Shown in pieces: positions 20,271 through 28,192 of a stretch of 64,000 nucleotides of DNA. A program made the translations under genes and the position numbers. Positions within the stretch are counted from its first letter, which is position 1, and every line of letters starts with the position of its first letter. The stretch is from Achromobacter kerstersii (lineage in GTDB: Bacteria > Pseudomonadota > Gammaproteobacteria > Burkholderiales > Burkholderiaceae_B). Location of the stretch: the NCBI RefSeq assembly GCF_902859595.1, contig NZ_CADIJQ010000006.1:310001-374000 (forward strand), given 5' to 3'. Under the pieces are notes generated by a model. That model searched no databases. It was not told the origin of the DNA and saw nothing but the letters and a program-made list of their open reading frames with translations.

Positions 20271-21077
20271 ATGCCCAAGCAGTTGTCCGATTTGTATGCC
20301 GAGCTGTGCGCGCGCGCACAAGAACCCGCTCCCGATGGCGCGCACGCTTTATATATAGCGGGCCGCCGCTGCGGCTGGGCGACGCATGCCGCGTGCGATG
20401 CGCTGCGCGGCGCCCCCGGCATCGACTGTGACGACACCGCTTTGCATATCGGTGCGGCGCTGACTCCCGGCGCGGCGCTCAATGCCGTGCTGGAACAGAC
20501 GGCCGAACTGTTGCGCCAAGCCAACTGCTTGCGCGGATGGCGCGACGAATTGCTGGATGTCATGGATGGCGAAGCGCCGCTGGGCGTGATCGAACGCGCA
20601 GCGGTCCGTCCGTTGGGCCTGTTGACCAAGGCCGTGCATCTCAACGCCTGGACCCCGGACGGCCGCATCTGGGTCGCGCGGCGCGCGCTCAGCAAGTCCA
20701 CTGATCCCGGTATGTGGGATACGCTCGTCGGCGGATTGGCCGGCAGCGGTGAAGACCTGGAGCTTGCGCTGGTGCGCGAATGCGGCGAAGAAGCGGGCCT
20801 GGACGCGCCGGATCTCGCGCAGCGCACGCCCTTGCGTACGATCCTGCGCATTCATCGCCGGCTGCCCGAGGGCTATCAGGTGGAAGACGTGCTGACCAGC
20901 ACCTGCGTGCTGGCGGCCGATGCCCGGCCGGCCAACCGAGACGGCGAAGTCATGGAAATCGCGGTCGCGGAGGTGTCGACGGTGGTGCGCCAGATCACCG
21001 ACGGCGAGTTCACGCTGGAGGCGGCGCTGGTGCTGGTCGAAGACATCATGCAACGCCAGGCCGCCGGCCAGATCTGA
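20271..21077 (+). CDS. Nudix hydrolase with N-terminal DUF4743-type domain
   Basis: A 268-residue protein. The Nudix box is complete: GGLAGSGEDLELALVRECGE followed by EAGL, matching GX5EX7REUXEEXGU, at about residues 155-178. The N-terminal about 115 residues resemble the DUF4743 domain of Tnr3-type thiamine pyrophosphokinase relatives and related isopentenyl-diphosphate-isomerase-like Nudix enzymes. The substrate is probably a nucleoside diphosphate derivative but cannot be specified. ATG at 20271 is chosen because the conserved region starts there and the upstream frame has no family similarity. It ends three bases before the convergent antiporter gene. Confidence 0.9.
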   Translation: MPKQLSDLYAELCARAQEPAPDGAHALYIAGRRCGWATHAACDALRGAPGIDCDDTALHIGAALTPGAALNAVLEQTAELLRQANCLRGWRDELLDVMDGEAPLGVIERAAVRPLGLLTKAVHLNAWTPDGRIWVARRALSKSTDPGMWDTLVGGLAGSGEDLELALVRECGEEAGLDAPDLAQRTPLRTILRIHRRLPEGYQVEDVLTSTCVLAADARPANRDGEVMEIAVAEVSTVVRQITDGEFTLEAALVLVEDIMQRQAAGQI

Positions 21078-21079
21078 AC

Positions 21080-23890
21080 CTAGCGCGGGGCAACCCCCGG
21101 CTCGCCCAGGATAGCGGGCGCGCCGTCATCACGCGGCGCGTGAGCTTCGGATAGGTCTTCGCGTGGGACCGGTGCTGCCGGGGCAGCGGATGCCGCGGGC
21201 GCAGCGGGCGCAGCGGGCGCAGCGGGCGCAGCGGGCGCAGAAGACGGGACGGCGGCCGGAGGATTCGTCGCAGGATTTGTTGCTGGTGTTGCTGGTGCTG
21301 CTGGTGTTTCCGCCCCTGCAGCTTCCGCCGCTTCCGCGGCCTGCGCGGGGCTCAGCGCCGAGGCGGGTGCGGGTGCTGGCGTGGCCGGCGTGGCCGACGC
21401 TTGCGAAAACTGCTTCCACACTTCAATGGCGCGCAGGCGCTGCTTGGCCACGACCTGAATCCGTTCACGCAGATGTTCGTCGCGCGCCAGCAGGGCGTGG
21501 AAATCGCGTGATGACAGCATCAGCAGCTTGCTGTAGCCCAACGAGGTCACGTCCGGCGTCAACTGCTGTTCGCCCAACAGCCCGAGTTCACCAAAGAATT
21601 CGCCGCTGCCCAACTCGATCATGGTGTTGTCCGGCAGGTGCACGGCCACGGCGCCCGAGGCCACAAAACACATCTCTTCGCCATGACGCCCCTGCGTCAA
21701 CACGCGCTGGTCCGGCAGCGACAAACGCGGCTTGAGCAGCTTGCTGATCGCGCGCAGCGAATCGGGCGACAGCCCTTCAAACAGCGGCACGCGCTTGATC
21801 AGTTCGGCCGCGCTCATTTCGATGTCCAGCGGCGGGTGCTTGTCGATATGCGCCCAGCGGCTCTTTAACTGCGCCATCAGGTCGGCGTAGACCTCGCCGC
21901 TGATCAGGAATTGCTCAAGCATGTCGCGATAGCGGATGCGTTCCAGCTCGCGCGCCACGCGGCCTAAATAGCTTTCCTGCAGCCACTGCGCGTAGGACGG
22001 ATATTGCAGATTCAGCGCCTGCATGGCGCTTTCGATCAGGTCCAGGCGACGCTGGTGCAGCGCCACGATGCGCTGGGTGGCTTCTTCGCCCAGCAATGGC
22101 GTGATCTGTTCGCGCGCAAAAACGATTAGCCGCTGCGCGACGGAGCGCTTGCTCATCAAGTTGGCGAATCGCTGGCCAAGCTCGCGCGCCAGCCACCCCT
22201 GGAAGCCAAACAGATAATGCATGCGCAGCGCCAGACGGAAGGCGGTGGAATAACGCACGTCGGCCACAATGGCGCGCTCAAAGCCCGGCACGCCGCCCAG
22301 CCGGATGGCGTCCTCCAGCCGTTCGGCCCGCGCCAGCAAGGCTTCGGCCATGCGCCAGTCGACGATCTGCGCCTTCAGCACGTCGAAGAACATTTCCTCT
22401 TCGCGCTGCGCCACGATGGCCAGGCCCACCGCCACACGCTGCTCGTCGCTCATCTGGCTGACCTGGCCGTCGTGCACGCTGGTCAGGCTGGCGTCGAACA
22501 CGGCGCGGATACGGTCGCGGACTTCGGTGCCGATGTGCTCGGTCTTGGCGACTTCATCCGTCTTGCCTTGCAGATCTTCCAGCGCCACGGCCAGCGCCTG
22601 ATTGCGTATCGTGCGCTCCACCGACGACAGTTGGTTCAAGCCCAGCATGCGAATCAAGGGCCGCAGGCTGATGCCGTTGATGAACAGCGTCAGCAGCACA
22701 TAACTGGTGGTGGCCACCGCGATGAACTGGCGCGCCTCTTCGGCCACACCGGTCTGCTCGGTAACCGCCAGCGCCAGCGCCAGCGACACGGCGCCGCGCA
22801 AGCCCCCCCACAACATCACCACCTTGTACGGGTTGCTGACCTTGGTGCCCAGCCGGGTAAGCCCCAGCAACGGCAGCAGGCCAAACACCACAATGGCGCG
22901 GGCGACCAGGGTCGCCACGAACACCACGGCCACCAGCACCAGTTCCTGCCAATCGGCTGCGGCCATCAGCTTCGGGATCAGCATGGCCGCGAACAGGAAA
23001 ATCAGCGAATTGGCCCAGAAGCCAAACTGCTCCCAGGCGCTGGACAGGTATTCGAAGGTGGTAGGCGACATGCGCGTGCGGCCGGTAGACCCCACGACCA
23101 AACCGGCGATCACCGTGGCGACCACGCCCGACACGTTCAGATAATGCTCCGAGATAAAGAACGACAGATACGCCAGCGTCAGCGTCAGCGTGATCTCGGC
23201 CGTGGGAAACCCGCGCAGCCACGCGAACAGAAAGCAAGCCAGACGCCCCATCGCAAAGCCGGCGATGCCGCCCCCGATGAAGTGCACGATGAAATCGTTG
23301 AAGATGCCGCTGACGGTCAGTTCGCCATGGCCGCTCAGCACGGCCAGCAGCACCGAGTACAAGGCGATGGACGCCGCGTCGTTGAACAGGCTTTCGCCTT
23401 CGACCAGCGTCGTCAGCCGCTTGGGCGCGCCCACTTCGCGGAAGATGCCCACCACCGCAACCGGGTCCGTCGTAGCGACGATGGCGCCTAGCAGCAGGCA
23501 AACCACCATCCCATAGGGCGAGATCGCATCCAGCGTCACGCCCACCACCACCGTACAAACCACGACGGCCACGATGGCCATCATGAGAATGGGGCCGATG
23601 TCGTCCATCAGGCGGCGCACGTTCATCGACAACGCGGTCTCAAATAGCAGCACCGGCAGGAACACCATCAGGAACGTTTCGGACGAAATCTCAAAGCGTT
23701 CCAGCGAATCCAGGAAGTCAGCAATCCAGCTGGGCGCCCAGCCATGCACATGAATAATGATGCCCAGCAGACAGCCGACAATAGCCAGCAGCACCGAGTA
23801 CGGCAGCTTGAGGCGGCCGGCCAGCGGAGGCATGAAGCAGACCAGTGTGAGAAGACCGGCCAGGCCGAATACGAGAAAACCTACATCCAT
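21080..23890 (-). CDS. Na+/H+ antiporter (CPA1/NhaP family) with C-terminal cyclic-nucleotide-binding domain
   Basis: A 936-residue protein. The N-terminal about 420 residues form a 12-13 helix CPA1 exchanger with the ion-binding segment ATTDPVAVVGIFREVGAPKR and LVEGESLFNDAASIALYSVL. A long cytoplasmic regulatory part follows. A cyclic-nucleotide-binding fold lies at about residues 720-840 (LFEGLSPDSLRAISKLLKPR, FVASGAVAVHLPDN, GSGEFFGELGLLGE). The tail is a Pro/Ala tandem repeat of about 90 residues. The start at 23890 (MDVGFLVFGLAGLL) is preferred over longer frames. The architecture resembles SOS1/NHX7-type exchangers. Whether it binds cAMP is unknown, but a CpdA-like phosphodiesterase gene is divergent from it. 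Confidence 0.9.
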   Translation of the reverse strand: MDVGFLVFGLAGLLTLVCFMPPLAGRLKLPYSVLLAIVGCLLGIIIHVHGWAPSWIADFLDSLERFEISSETFLMVFLPVLLFETALSMNVRRLMDDIGPILMMAIVAVVVCTVVVGVTLDAISPYGMVVCLLLGAIVATTDPVAVVGIFREVGAPKRLTTLVEGESLFNDAASIALYSVLLAVLSGHGELTVSGIFNDFIVHFIGGGIAGFAMGRLACFLFAWLRGFPTAEITLTLTLAYLSFFISEHYLNVSGVVATVIAGLVVGSTGRTRMSPTTFEYLSSAWEQFGFWANSLIFLFAAMLIPKLMAAADWQELVLVAVVFVATLVARAIVVFGLLPLLGLTRLGTKVSNPYKVVMLWGGLRGAVSLALALAVTEQTGVAEEARQFIAVATTSYVLLTLFINGISLRPLIRMLGLNQLSSVERTIRNQALAVALEDLQGKTDEVAKTEHIGTEVRDRIRAVFDASLTSVHDGQVSQMSDEQRVAVGLAIVAQREEEMFFDVLKAQIVDWRMAEALLARAERLEDAIRLGGVPGFERAIVADVRYSTAFRLALRMHYLFGFQGWLARELGQRFANLMSKRSVAQRLIVFAREQITPLLGEEATQRIVALHQRRLDLIESAMQALNLQYPSYAQWLQESYLGRVARELERIRYRDMLEQFLISGEVYADLMAQLKSRWAHIDKHPPLDIEMSAAELIKRVPLFEGLSPDSLRAISKLLKPRLSLPDQRVLTQGRHGEEMCFVASGAVAVHLPDNTMIELGSGEFFGELGLLGEQQLTPDVTSLGYSKLLMLSSRDFHALLARDEHLRERIQVVAKQRLRAIEVWKQFSQASATPATPAPAPASALSPAQAAEAAEAAGAETPAAPATPATNPATNPPAAVPSSAPAAPAAPAAPAAPAASAAPAAPVPREDLSEAHAPRDDGAPAILGEPGVAPR

Positions 23891-24078
23891 GGGTAGCGCC
23901 GCGTCCCGATCATTTGAGCAGTTAAGAATTTTCCCAAAGAATAGCGGCTTTTTTCCTAGGCCCCGGCCTGGATGCGTTAGAGAATGCACGTTTCGTTACC
24001 CCAAGCCCGGCGCCAGATACGCGCCGTGCGATGTTTTTTGGGTAATGTGCAATCGTGCAAACTTCGCAGGAGCGGCAC

Positions 24079-24915
24079 TTGCCCCGCGTCCATTCCCTGG
24101 CCCGGCGTCACGACGCCCCCGCCATGCTCGTCCAGTTGACCGACAGCCATTTGTTCGGCGAACCCGACGTCGCGATGCTGGGCGTCAATACCGACGCGAG
24201 CCTGCGCGCGGTGTTGCGCCAGATCGAGGCCGACGGCAAGCATCCCGACCTGCTGCTGGCCACCGGCGACCTGTCCCAAGATGGCGAGGCCGCCGCGTAT
24301 CGCCGCTTTGCCGCCATTCTGGGCGAGGCCGGCTCGTTGGCGGGTGCACAGATCCGCTGCCTGCCGGGCAACCACGACCAGCCGGCCGTGATGCGCCAGG
24401 AATTGCCGCAGTGGTCAACGCCCGTGACCGACGTTGGCGCTTGGCGCGTGGTCACGCTGGACACCACCGTGCCCGGCTCCAACGCCGGCCATTTGCCAGA
24501 CAGCCAATTGGATATGCTGGAAGCGGCGCTGGAGGCCGCGCCCGGCCGCCACACCCTGGTGGCGATGCACCACAACCCCATGCAGATCGACAGCCATTGG
24601 CATGACTCGATGATGATCGACAACCCGCAGGTGCTGTTCAAGCGGCTGACGCGCTGGCCGCAGGTGCGTGTGCTGTTGTGGGGGCATGTGCATCACGAGT
24701 TCGACCGCCGCCGCCATAACCTGCGCATGCTGGCCACGCCTTCTACCTGCTTCCAGTTCAGCATTCGCGATGGCAAGCACGTAGTCGACAACATGGCGCC
24801 CGGCTACCGCTGGATCAAGCTCTATCAGGATGGGTCGATGGCCACGGGCGTGCGTCGCGTGCAGGACGCGCTGTGGCATACGGCGCTGGCGCCAGACGAC
24901 GCGCAAGCCGCATAA
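24079..24915 (+). CDS. cpdA: CpdA-like 3',5'-cyclic-nucleotide phosphodiesterase (calcineurin-type metallophosphatase)
   Basis: A 278-residue metallophosphoesterase. All metal-site blocks are present: QLTDSHLFG (DxH), LATGDLSQDG (GDxxxDG), LPGNHDQP (GNHD), VAMHHNP and LLWGHVHHEF (GHxH). This order and the length match CpdA, which hydrolyses cAMP; 2',3'-cyclic nucleotides are an alternative substrate. The TTG at 24079 has AGGAG six bases upstream and is preferred to a GTG at 24055 without a good ribosome site. The gene is divergent from the antiporter that carries a cyclic-nucleotide-binding domain. Confidence 0.85.
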   Translation: MPRVHSLARRHDAPAMLVQLTDSHLFGEPDVAMLGVNTDASLRAVLRQIEADGKHPDLLLATGDLSQDGEAAAYRRFAAILGEAGSLAGAQIRCLPGNHDQPAVMRQELPQWSTPVTDVGAWRVVTLDTTVPGSNAGHLPDSQLDMLEAALEAAPGRHTLVAMHHNPMQIDSHWHDSMMIDNPQVLFKRLTRWPQVRVLLWGHVHHEFDRRRHNLRMLATPSTCFQFSIRDGKHVVDNMAPGYRWIKLYQDGSMATGVRRVQDALWHTALAPDDAQAA

Positions 24916-25006
24916 AAAACGGGGCACCAGATATATGAAATATATGTGGTGCCCCGCAAGCATCCGTCTCATAGGGGAGGGGAAAGAGGAGAAGCCGAGA
25001 CGGATG
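24914..25006 (-). ncRNA. Candidate small RNA with CU-rich loop and intrinsic terminator
   Basis: On the minus strand, a 10-bp perfect stem (25006-24997 with 24970-24961) encloses a 26-base loop made almost only of C and U (rich in CTCC and CCCC). Four bases later comes a second long hairpin (24956-24920) followed at once by six T residues. Stem-loop plus U-tailed terminator is the usual layout of a trans-acting small RNA, and the loop is complementary to Shine-Dalgarno sequences. The 5' end is not defined. A further dyad at 25068-25086 may be part of the RNA or an operator. No homologue is recognised from memory. Confidence 0.4.
24920..24956 (-). terminator. Strong intrinsic terminator (minus sense) at the cpdA 3' end
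   Basis: CGGGGCACCA pairs with TGGTGCCCCG over 10 bp, and inside that ATATAT pairs with ATATAT around a GAA loop. On the minus strand the hairpin is followed by TTTTTT (24919-24914), so it terminates leftward transcription. For the rightward cpdA transcript, which ends four bases before, there is no U run and it can only act as a stem. Confidence 0.75.
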
Positions 25007-25067
25007 ACAAGACTGCTAACCGAAGTTCGCGGTCTACATAAAGTTAGGCGGGCCGATCCCCATTAAG

Positions 25068-25086
25068 TTTCTGCAATCCGCAGAAA
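25068..25086. promoter_or_regulatory. 19-bp perfect dyad between cpdA and rpoH
   Basis: TTTCTGC-AATCC-GCAGAAA, a perfect 7-bp inverted repeat with a 5-base centre, lies in the gene-free interval between cpdA and rpoH. It could be an operator or a 5' hairpin of the candidate minus-strand RNA. Nothing else in 25087-25230 is recognisable. Confidence 0.35.
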
Positions 25087-25229
25087 TTTGAGCCTGAATT
25101 TGTATCAATTTATTGTTGCGGTGTGGGCGCTGCTGCGCGATGCCTAGTGGCGCCGTTGATACGCCAAGACGCCTGAGCGATGCATAGCGCTTGCCATGTA
25201 GGTGCATAGTGACCGTGACGATCGCGTCC

Positions 25230-25260
25230 AAAGAAAAGGGCCGCTTGCGAGCGGCCCTTC
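25230..25260 (-). terminator. rpoH intrinsic terminator
   Basis: AAGGGCCGCT-tgcg-AGCGGCCCTT forms a perfect 10-bp stem 34 bases after the rpoH stop. On the minus strand it runs into TTTTCTTT. This is a textbook intrinsic terminator for the leftward rpoH transcript. Confidence 0.85.
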
Positions 25261-25293
25261 TTGCGAACATCGTGCAGGTTCATCCCCGGCGGA

Positions 25294-26178
25294 TTACGCC
25301 GCCAGATTGCCGCGCATCTTTTTCAGTGCAGCCGCTTCGATCTGGCGAATGCGTTCAGCGGACACGCCGAACTCTTGCGCCAATTCGTGCAGCGTAGCGC
25401 CGCCATCGTCTTGCAGCCAGCGCGCTTCAACGATGCGGCGCGAGCGGGCGTCCAGCGCATCCAGCGCGCCGGTCAGGCCGGTGCTTTGCAGCTGATCGCG
25501 CGCGGCGCGTTCCAGCACGCGGGTCGGTTCCTGGCGGCCGTCGTCAGACAGATAGGCGATGGGCGCGTAGCTGTCGTCATCGTCGTCCTGGTTTTCCAGC
25601 GACATGTCGCGGCCGGACAGGCGCACTTCCATTTCGCTGACGTCTTCGCGGCGCACGTTCAGTTCGCGCGCGATGTGATCGACCTGTTCAGGGTCCAGCG
25701 TCTGGCCGTCGGGGCGCATGCTGCGCAGATTGAAGAACAGCTTGCGCTGGGCCTTGGTGGTGGCCACCTTGACCAAGCGCCAGTTGCGGATGATGTATTC
25801 GTGGATTTCAGCCTTGATCCAGTGCACGGCGAACGACACCAGGCGCACACCGCGCTCGGGGTCGAAACGCTTCACGGCCTTCATCAGGCCGACGTTGCCT
25901 TCTTGGATCAGGTCAGCGTGGGGCAACCCGTAGCCCAGGTACTGGCGGGCAACGGACACCACCAGACGCAGGTGGGACAGAATCAGTTCGCGCGCGGCGC
26001 CCAGGTCTTCCTGGTCACGCAGGCGGCGGCCCAGCTCGGTTTCGCGTTCGGCGGACAACACCGGCAGGCGGTTGACCGAAGAGATATACGCGTCGATCGT
26101 GCCAAGTGCGCCCGGATTGGCAATGGCCAACGCCAGGGCGTTGCCGGAAGCGGCCAACGAGGTACTGGGTTGTTTCAT
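25294..26178 (-). CDS. rpoH: RNA polymerase heat-shock sigma factor (sigma-32)
   Basis: Directs RNA polymerase to heat-shock promoters. The 294-residue protein has region 2 with LILSHLRLVVSVARQYLGYG and LIQEGNVGLMKAVKRFDPER, and the RpoH box QRKLFFNLR, which separates RpoH from other group 3 sigma factors. Region 4.2 has LHELAQEFGVSAERIRQIE. ATG at 26178 (MKQPSTSLAASGN) with GGAG nine bases upstream is chosen over a frame to 26214. A perfect CIRCE element lies 47 bases upstream, so HrcA control is expected in addition to protein-level control. Confidence 0.97.
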   Translation of the reverse strand: MKQPSTSLAASGNALALAIANPGALGTIDAYISSVNRLPVLSAERETELGRRLRDQEDLGAARELILSHLRLVVSVARQYLGYGLPHADLIQEGNVGLMKAVKRFDPERGVRLVSFAVHWIKAEIHEYIIRNWRLVKVATTKAQRKLFFNLRSMRPDGQTLDPEQVDHIARELNVRREDVSEMEVRLSGRDMSLENQDDDDDSYAPIAYLSDDGRQEPTRVLERAARDQLQSTGLTGALDALDARSRRIVEARWLQDDGGATLHELAQEFGVSAERIRQIEAAALKKMRGNLAA

Positions 26179-26224
26179 AGCGGGGGTCTCCGGAAAGCAA
26201 GGGGATAACGACATGGATTCGATG

Positions 26225-26251
26225 TTAGCACTCTAGTAAAGGGAGTGCTAA
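26225..26251. promoter_or_regulatory. Perfect CIRCE operator (HrcA site) upstream of rpoH
   Basis: TTAGCACTC-N9-GAGTGCTAA with exactly nine spacer bases, a full match to the CIRCE consensus bound by the HrcA repressor. It sits 47 bases before the rpoH start codon, in the promoter or early leader region. HrcA normally represses groE and dnaK operons and is released by heat; here it would place sigma-32 synthesis under HrcA. Confidence 0.93.
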
Positions 26252-26306
26252 TAGGACTATTGCGGTGCGTCAAAGTTTCAATTCCGTGACGCGTCCCCAT
26301 ATATTT

Positions 26307-26996
26307 CTACCAGCCCAGACGCTTTAACCCCTCTGCCGTAGCCTCGCCGTCCGGACGGATGAACAAGGCGCCGCGGGGGTCCATAAAGACCTGATACTTC
26401 GCGCCATCAAACATGGGCATGTAGGCGCCGCTGCCAAATTGGACATCGACAAAGGGGAGCCAGTTCGGAAAGCTTTTCTTCAGCGAGCCCAAGTCGGGCG
26501 CGGGCCAGTCGTCCAAGGCATGGACCGAGCGCGTGGCCGAGGCTTCACGCGCCGTATCGCTATAGCGGCCGGACAAACGTTCCAGGCGATACAACGGCGG
26601 CACGCCCGCCATCAGCGCAGGCAGCTTCCAGCGCACGACGCGCGCGTCGATCTGCCATTGGTCGCCGTACAGTACATATTGTTTAGGGCCGATGCCGGGT
26701 GCGGTGGTCGTAAGCTGGAACTGGCCGTCCGCCTGCTGGGCGATTTCAACGCGGGCCACGGATTCATCCGTGGTCAGGCGGAAAAACTGCACCAGTGACA
26801 ACGCCAGCAAACCGGACACGCAGCCCAGCAACACCAGCATCAAGCCGAACAGGCGGCGCACCGGCCGGAACTGGAACATCTTGCGGCCACGCTCGTCGCG
26901 CGGGCCGCCGCGGCCCAGCAACATGACGATGCCCGGCAGGAATACGACGACGGCGCCCAGAAGAATCCAGACAAAGGGAGCGATACCGTTGATCAA
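26307..26996 (-). CDS. Membrane protein of unknown function
   Basis: A 229-residue protein with two N-terminal membrane helices (about residues 5-28 and 45-70), separated by a basic loop with GRGGPRDERGRKMFQFRPVR. A periplasmic domain of about 150 residues follows, with YVLYGDQWQIDARVVRWKLP and KYQVFMDPRGALFIRPDGEA. I do not recognise a characterised family. The likely start is a TTG at 26996 with AGGA nine bases upstream; no ATG or GTG precedes the first helix. It is 55 bases upstream of the CIRCE element, in the same direction as rpoH. Confidence 0.8.
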   Translation of the reverse strand: MINGIAPFVWILLGAVVVFLPGIVMLLGRGGPRDERGRKMFQFRPVRRLFGLMLVLLGCVSGLLALSLVQFFRLTTDESVARVEIAQQADGQFQLTTTAPGIGPKQYVLYGDQWQIDARVVRWKLPALMAGVPPLYRLERLSGRYSDTAREASATRSVHALDDWPAPDLGSLKKSFPNWLPFVDVQFGSGAYMPMFDGAKYQVFMDPRGALFIRPDGEATAEGLKRLGW

Positions 26997-27094
26997 ATCA
27001 GGCGTTCCTATTCAGAACACCGCGGGTTCCAGCCCGTCGCGCCCAGGGCGCCGCGAGCCTGCCGCGGCAGGCTCCCCAGTATAGAAGGGCGTCT

Positions 27095-27961
27095 TCAGCC
27101 CGCCGGTTTTCCAAGCCGTTCGACGTGAAACCGGATGTGATCCTCGATGAAGGTCGAGATGAAGTAGTAGCCATGGTCGTAGCCGGGCTGGCGGCGCAGC
27201 GACAAGGGCTGATCGGCGGCGGCGCAGGCGGCTTCGAATACCTCGGGATACAACTGTTCAGCCAGGAATTGGTCTGATTCGCCCTGGTCGATCAGGATGC
27301 CGCCGGGGAAGGGCCGCTTCAGGCCGCGCATCAGCGCCGACGCGTCGTAAGCTGCCCACTCGGCGGGGTTGTCGCCCAGGTAGGCGCCGAAAGCCTTCTT
27401 GCCCCAGGGGCACTGGCTGGGCGCGGCGATGGGCGCAAACGCGGATACCGAACGGAACTTGGCGGGGTTGCGCAGCGCCAGCACCAGTGCGCCGTGACCG
27501 CCCATGGAGTGCCCGAAGATGCCGGTGCGGGACGCGTCGCCGGGCAGGGTGCCGCCCGTGACGATGCCGTGCAGTTCTTCGGTGACGTAGCTGTACATGC
27601 GGTAGTGGTCACGCCAGGCCGGCGTGGTGGCGTCCACATAGAAGCCGGCGCCCGTGCCGAGGTCCCAGCTTTCTTCTTCACCCGCCACGTTGGCGCCGCG
27701 CGGGCTGGTGTCAGGCGCGACCAGCATCACGCCAAGTTCAGCAGCCAGACGCTGGGCGCCCGCCTTGATCATGAAGGTCTCTTCGGTGCAGGTCAGGCCC
27801 GCCAGATAGAACAGCACGGGCACGGGGCCGTTGTCGGCCTGCGGCGGCACGTAGACCGAAAATCGCATGGGCAGGCCGATCTGGGCGGACTCATGGCGGT
27901 AGTAGCGCTGCGTACCGCCAAAGCAGCGATGCTGGGAAATGAGCTCCAAGGCCGTGGGCAT
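27095..27961 (-). CDS. fghA: S-formylglutathione hydrolase
   Basis: Hydrolyses S-formylglutathione to formate and glutathione in glutathione-dependent formaldehyde detoxification. The 288-residue alpha/beta hydrolase (esterase D family) has the nucleophile in FGHSMGGHGA, the acid in LIDQGESDQF and the histidine in QPGYDHGYYFI. GLTCTEETFMIKAGAQR is the family's conserved N-terminal block. The usual partner, a class III alcohol dehydrogenase, is not in the window. The start at 27961 is the only suitable ATG. Confidence 0.96.
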   Translation of the reverse strand: MPTALELISQHRCFGGTQRYYRHESAQIGLPMRFSVYVPPQADNGPVPVLFYLAGLTCTEETFMIKAGAQRLAAELGVMLVAPDTSPRGANVAGEEESWDLGTGAGFYVDATTPAWRDHYRMYSYVTEELHGIVTGGTLPGDASRTGIFGHSMGGHGALVLALRNPAKFRSVSAFAPIAAPSQCPWGKKAFGAYLGDNPAEWAAYDASALMRGLKRPFPGGILIDQGESDQFLAEQLYPEVFEAACAAADQPLSLRRQPGYDHGYYFISTFIEDHIRFHVERLGKPAG

Positions 27962-28192
27962 GGATTTTCTCCGGTCAGGGGGGTGAAAAAAACGTCGACG
28001 GGTTAGGGTATATCCACGGTACGACGTTCCGTCGCCGAATGTTAACCTGCACTCGAAAGCGGCCGAATGACAAAAAAAATGGATTCCGTGCCCGATTTGT
28101 GATCACGGGACTTGACCAGCGCCCACCGTGGCACTATTTATATACCGTGAGCGAAGACAACCCGTTCTTCCAGATACGCAAGCCCTGACACT

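Noticed and set aside
21175..21290. GCGGGCGCA repeat as a possible regulatory array
   Set aside because: It lies inside the antiporter gene and simply encodes the Ala/Pro tail in frame.
23891..23989. Longer N-terminus for the antiporter
   Set aside because: The extra 33 residues are polar, poorly conserved in character and come before the first membrane helix; ATG 23890 starts directly at the helix.
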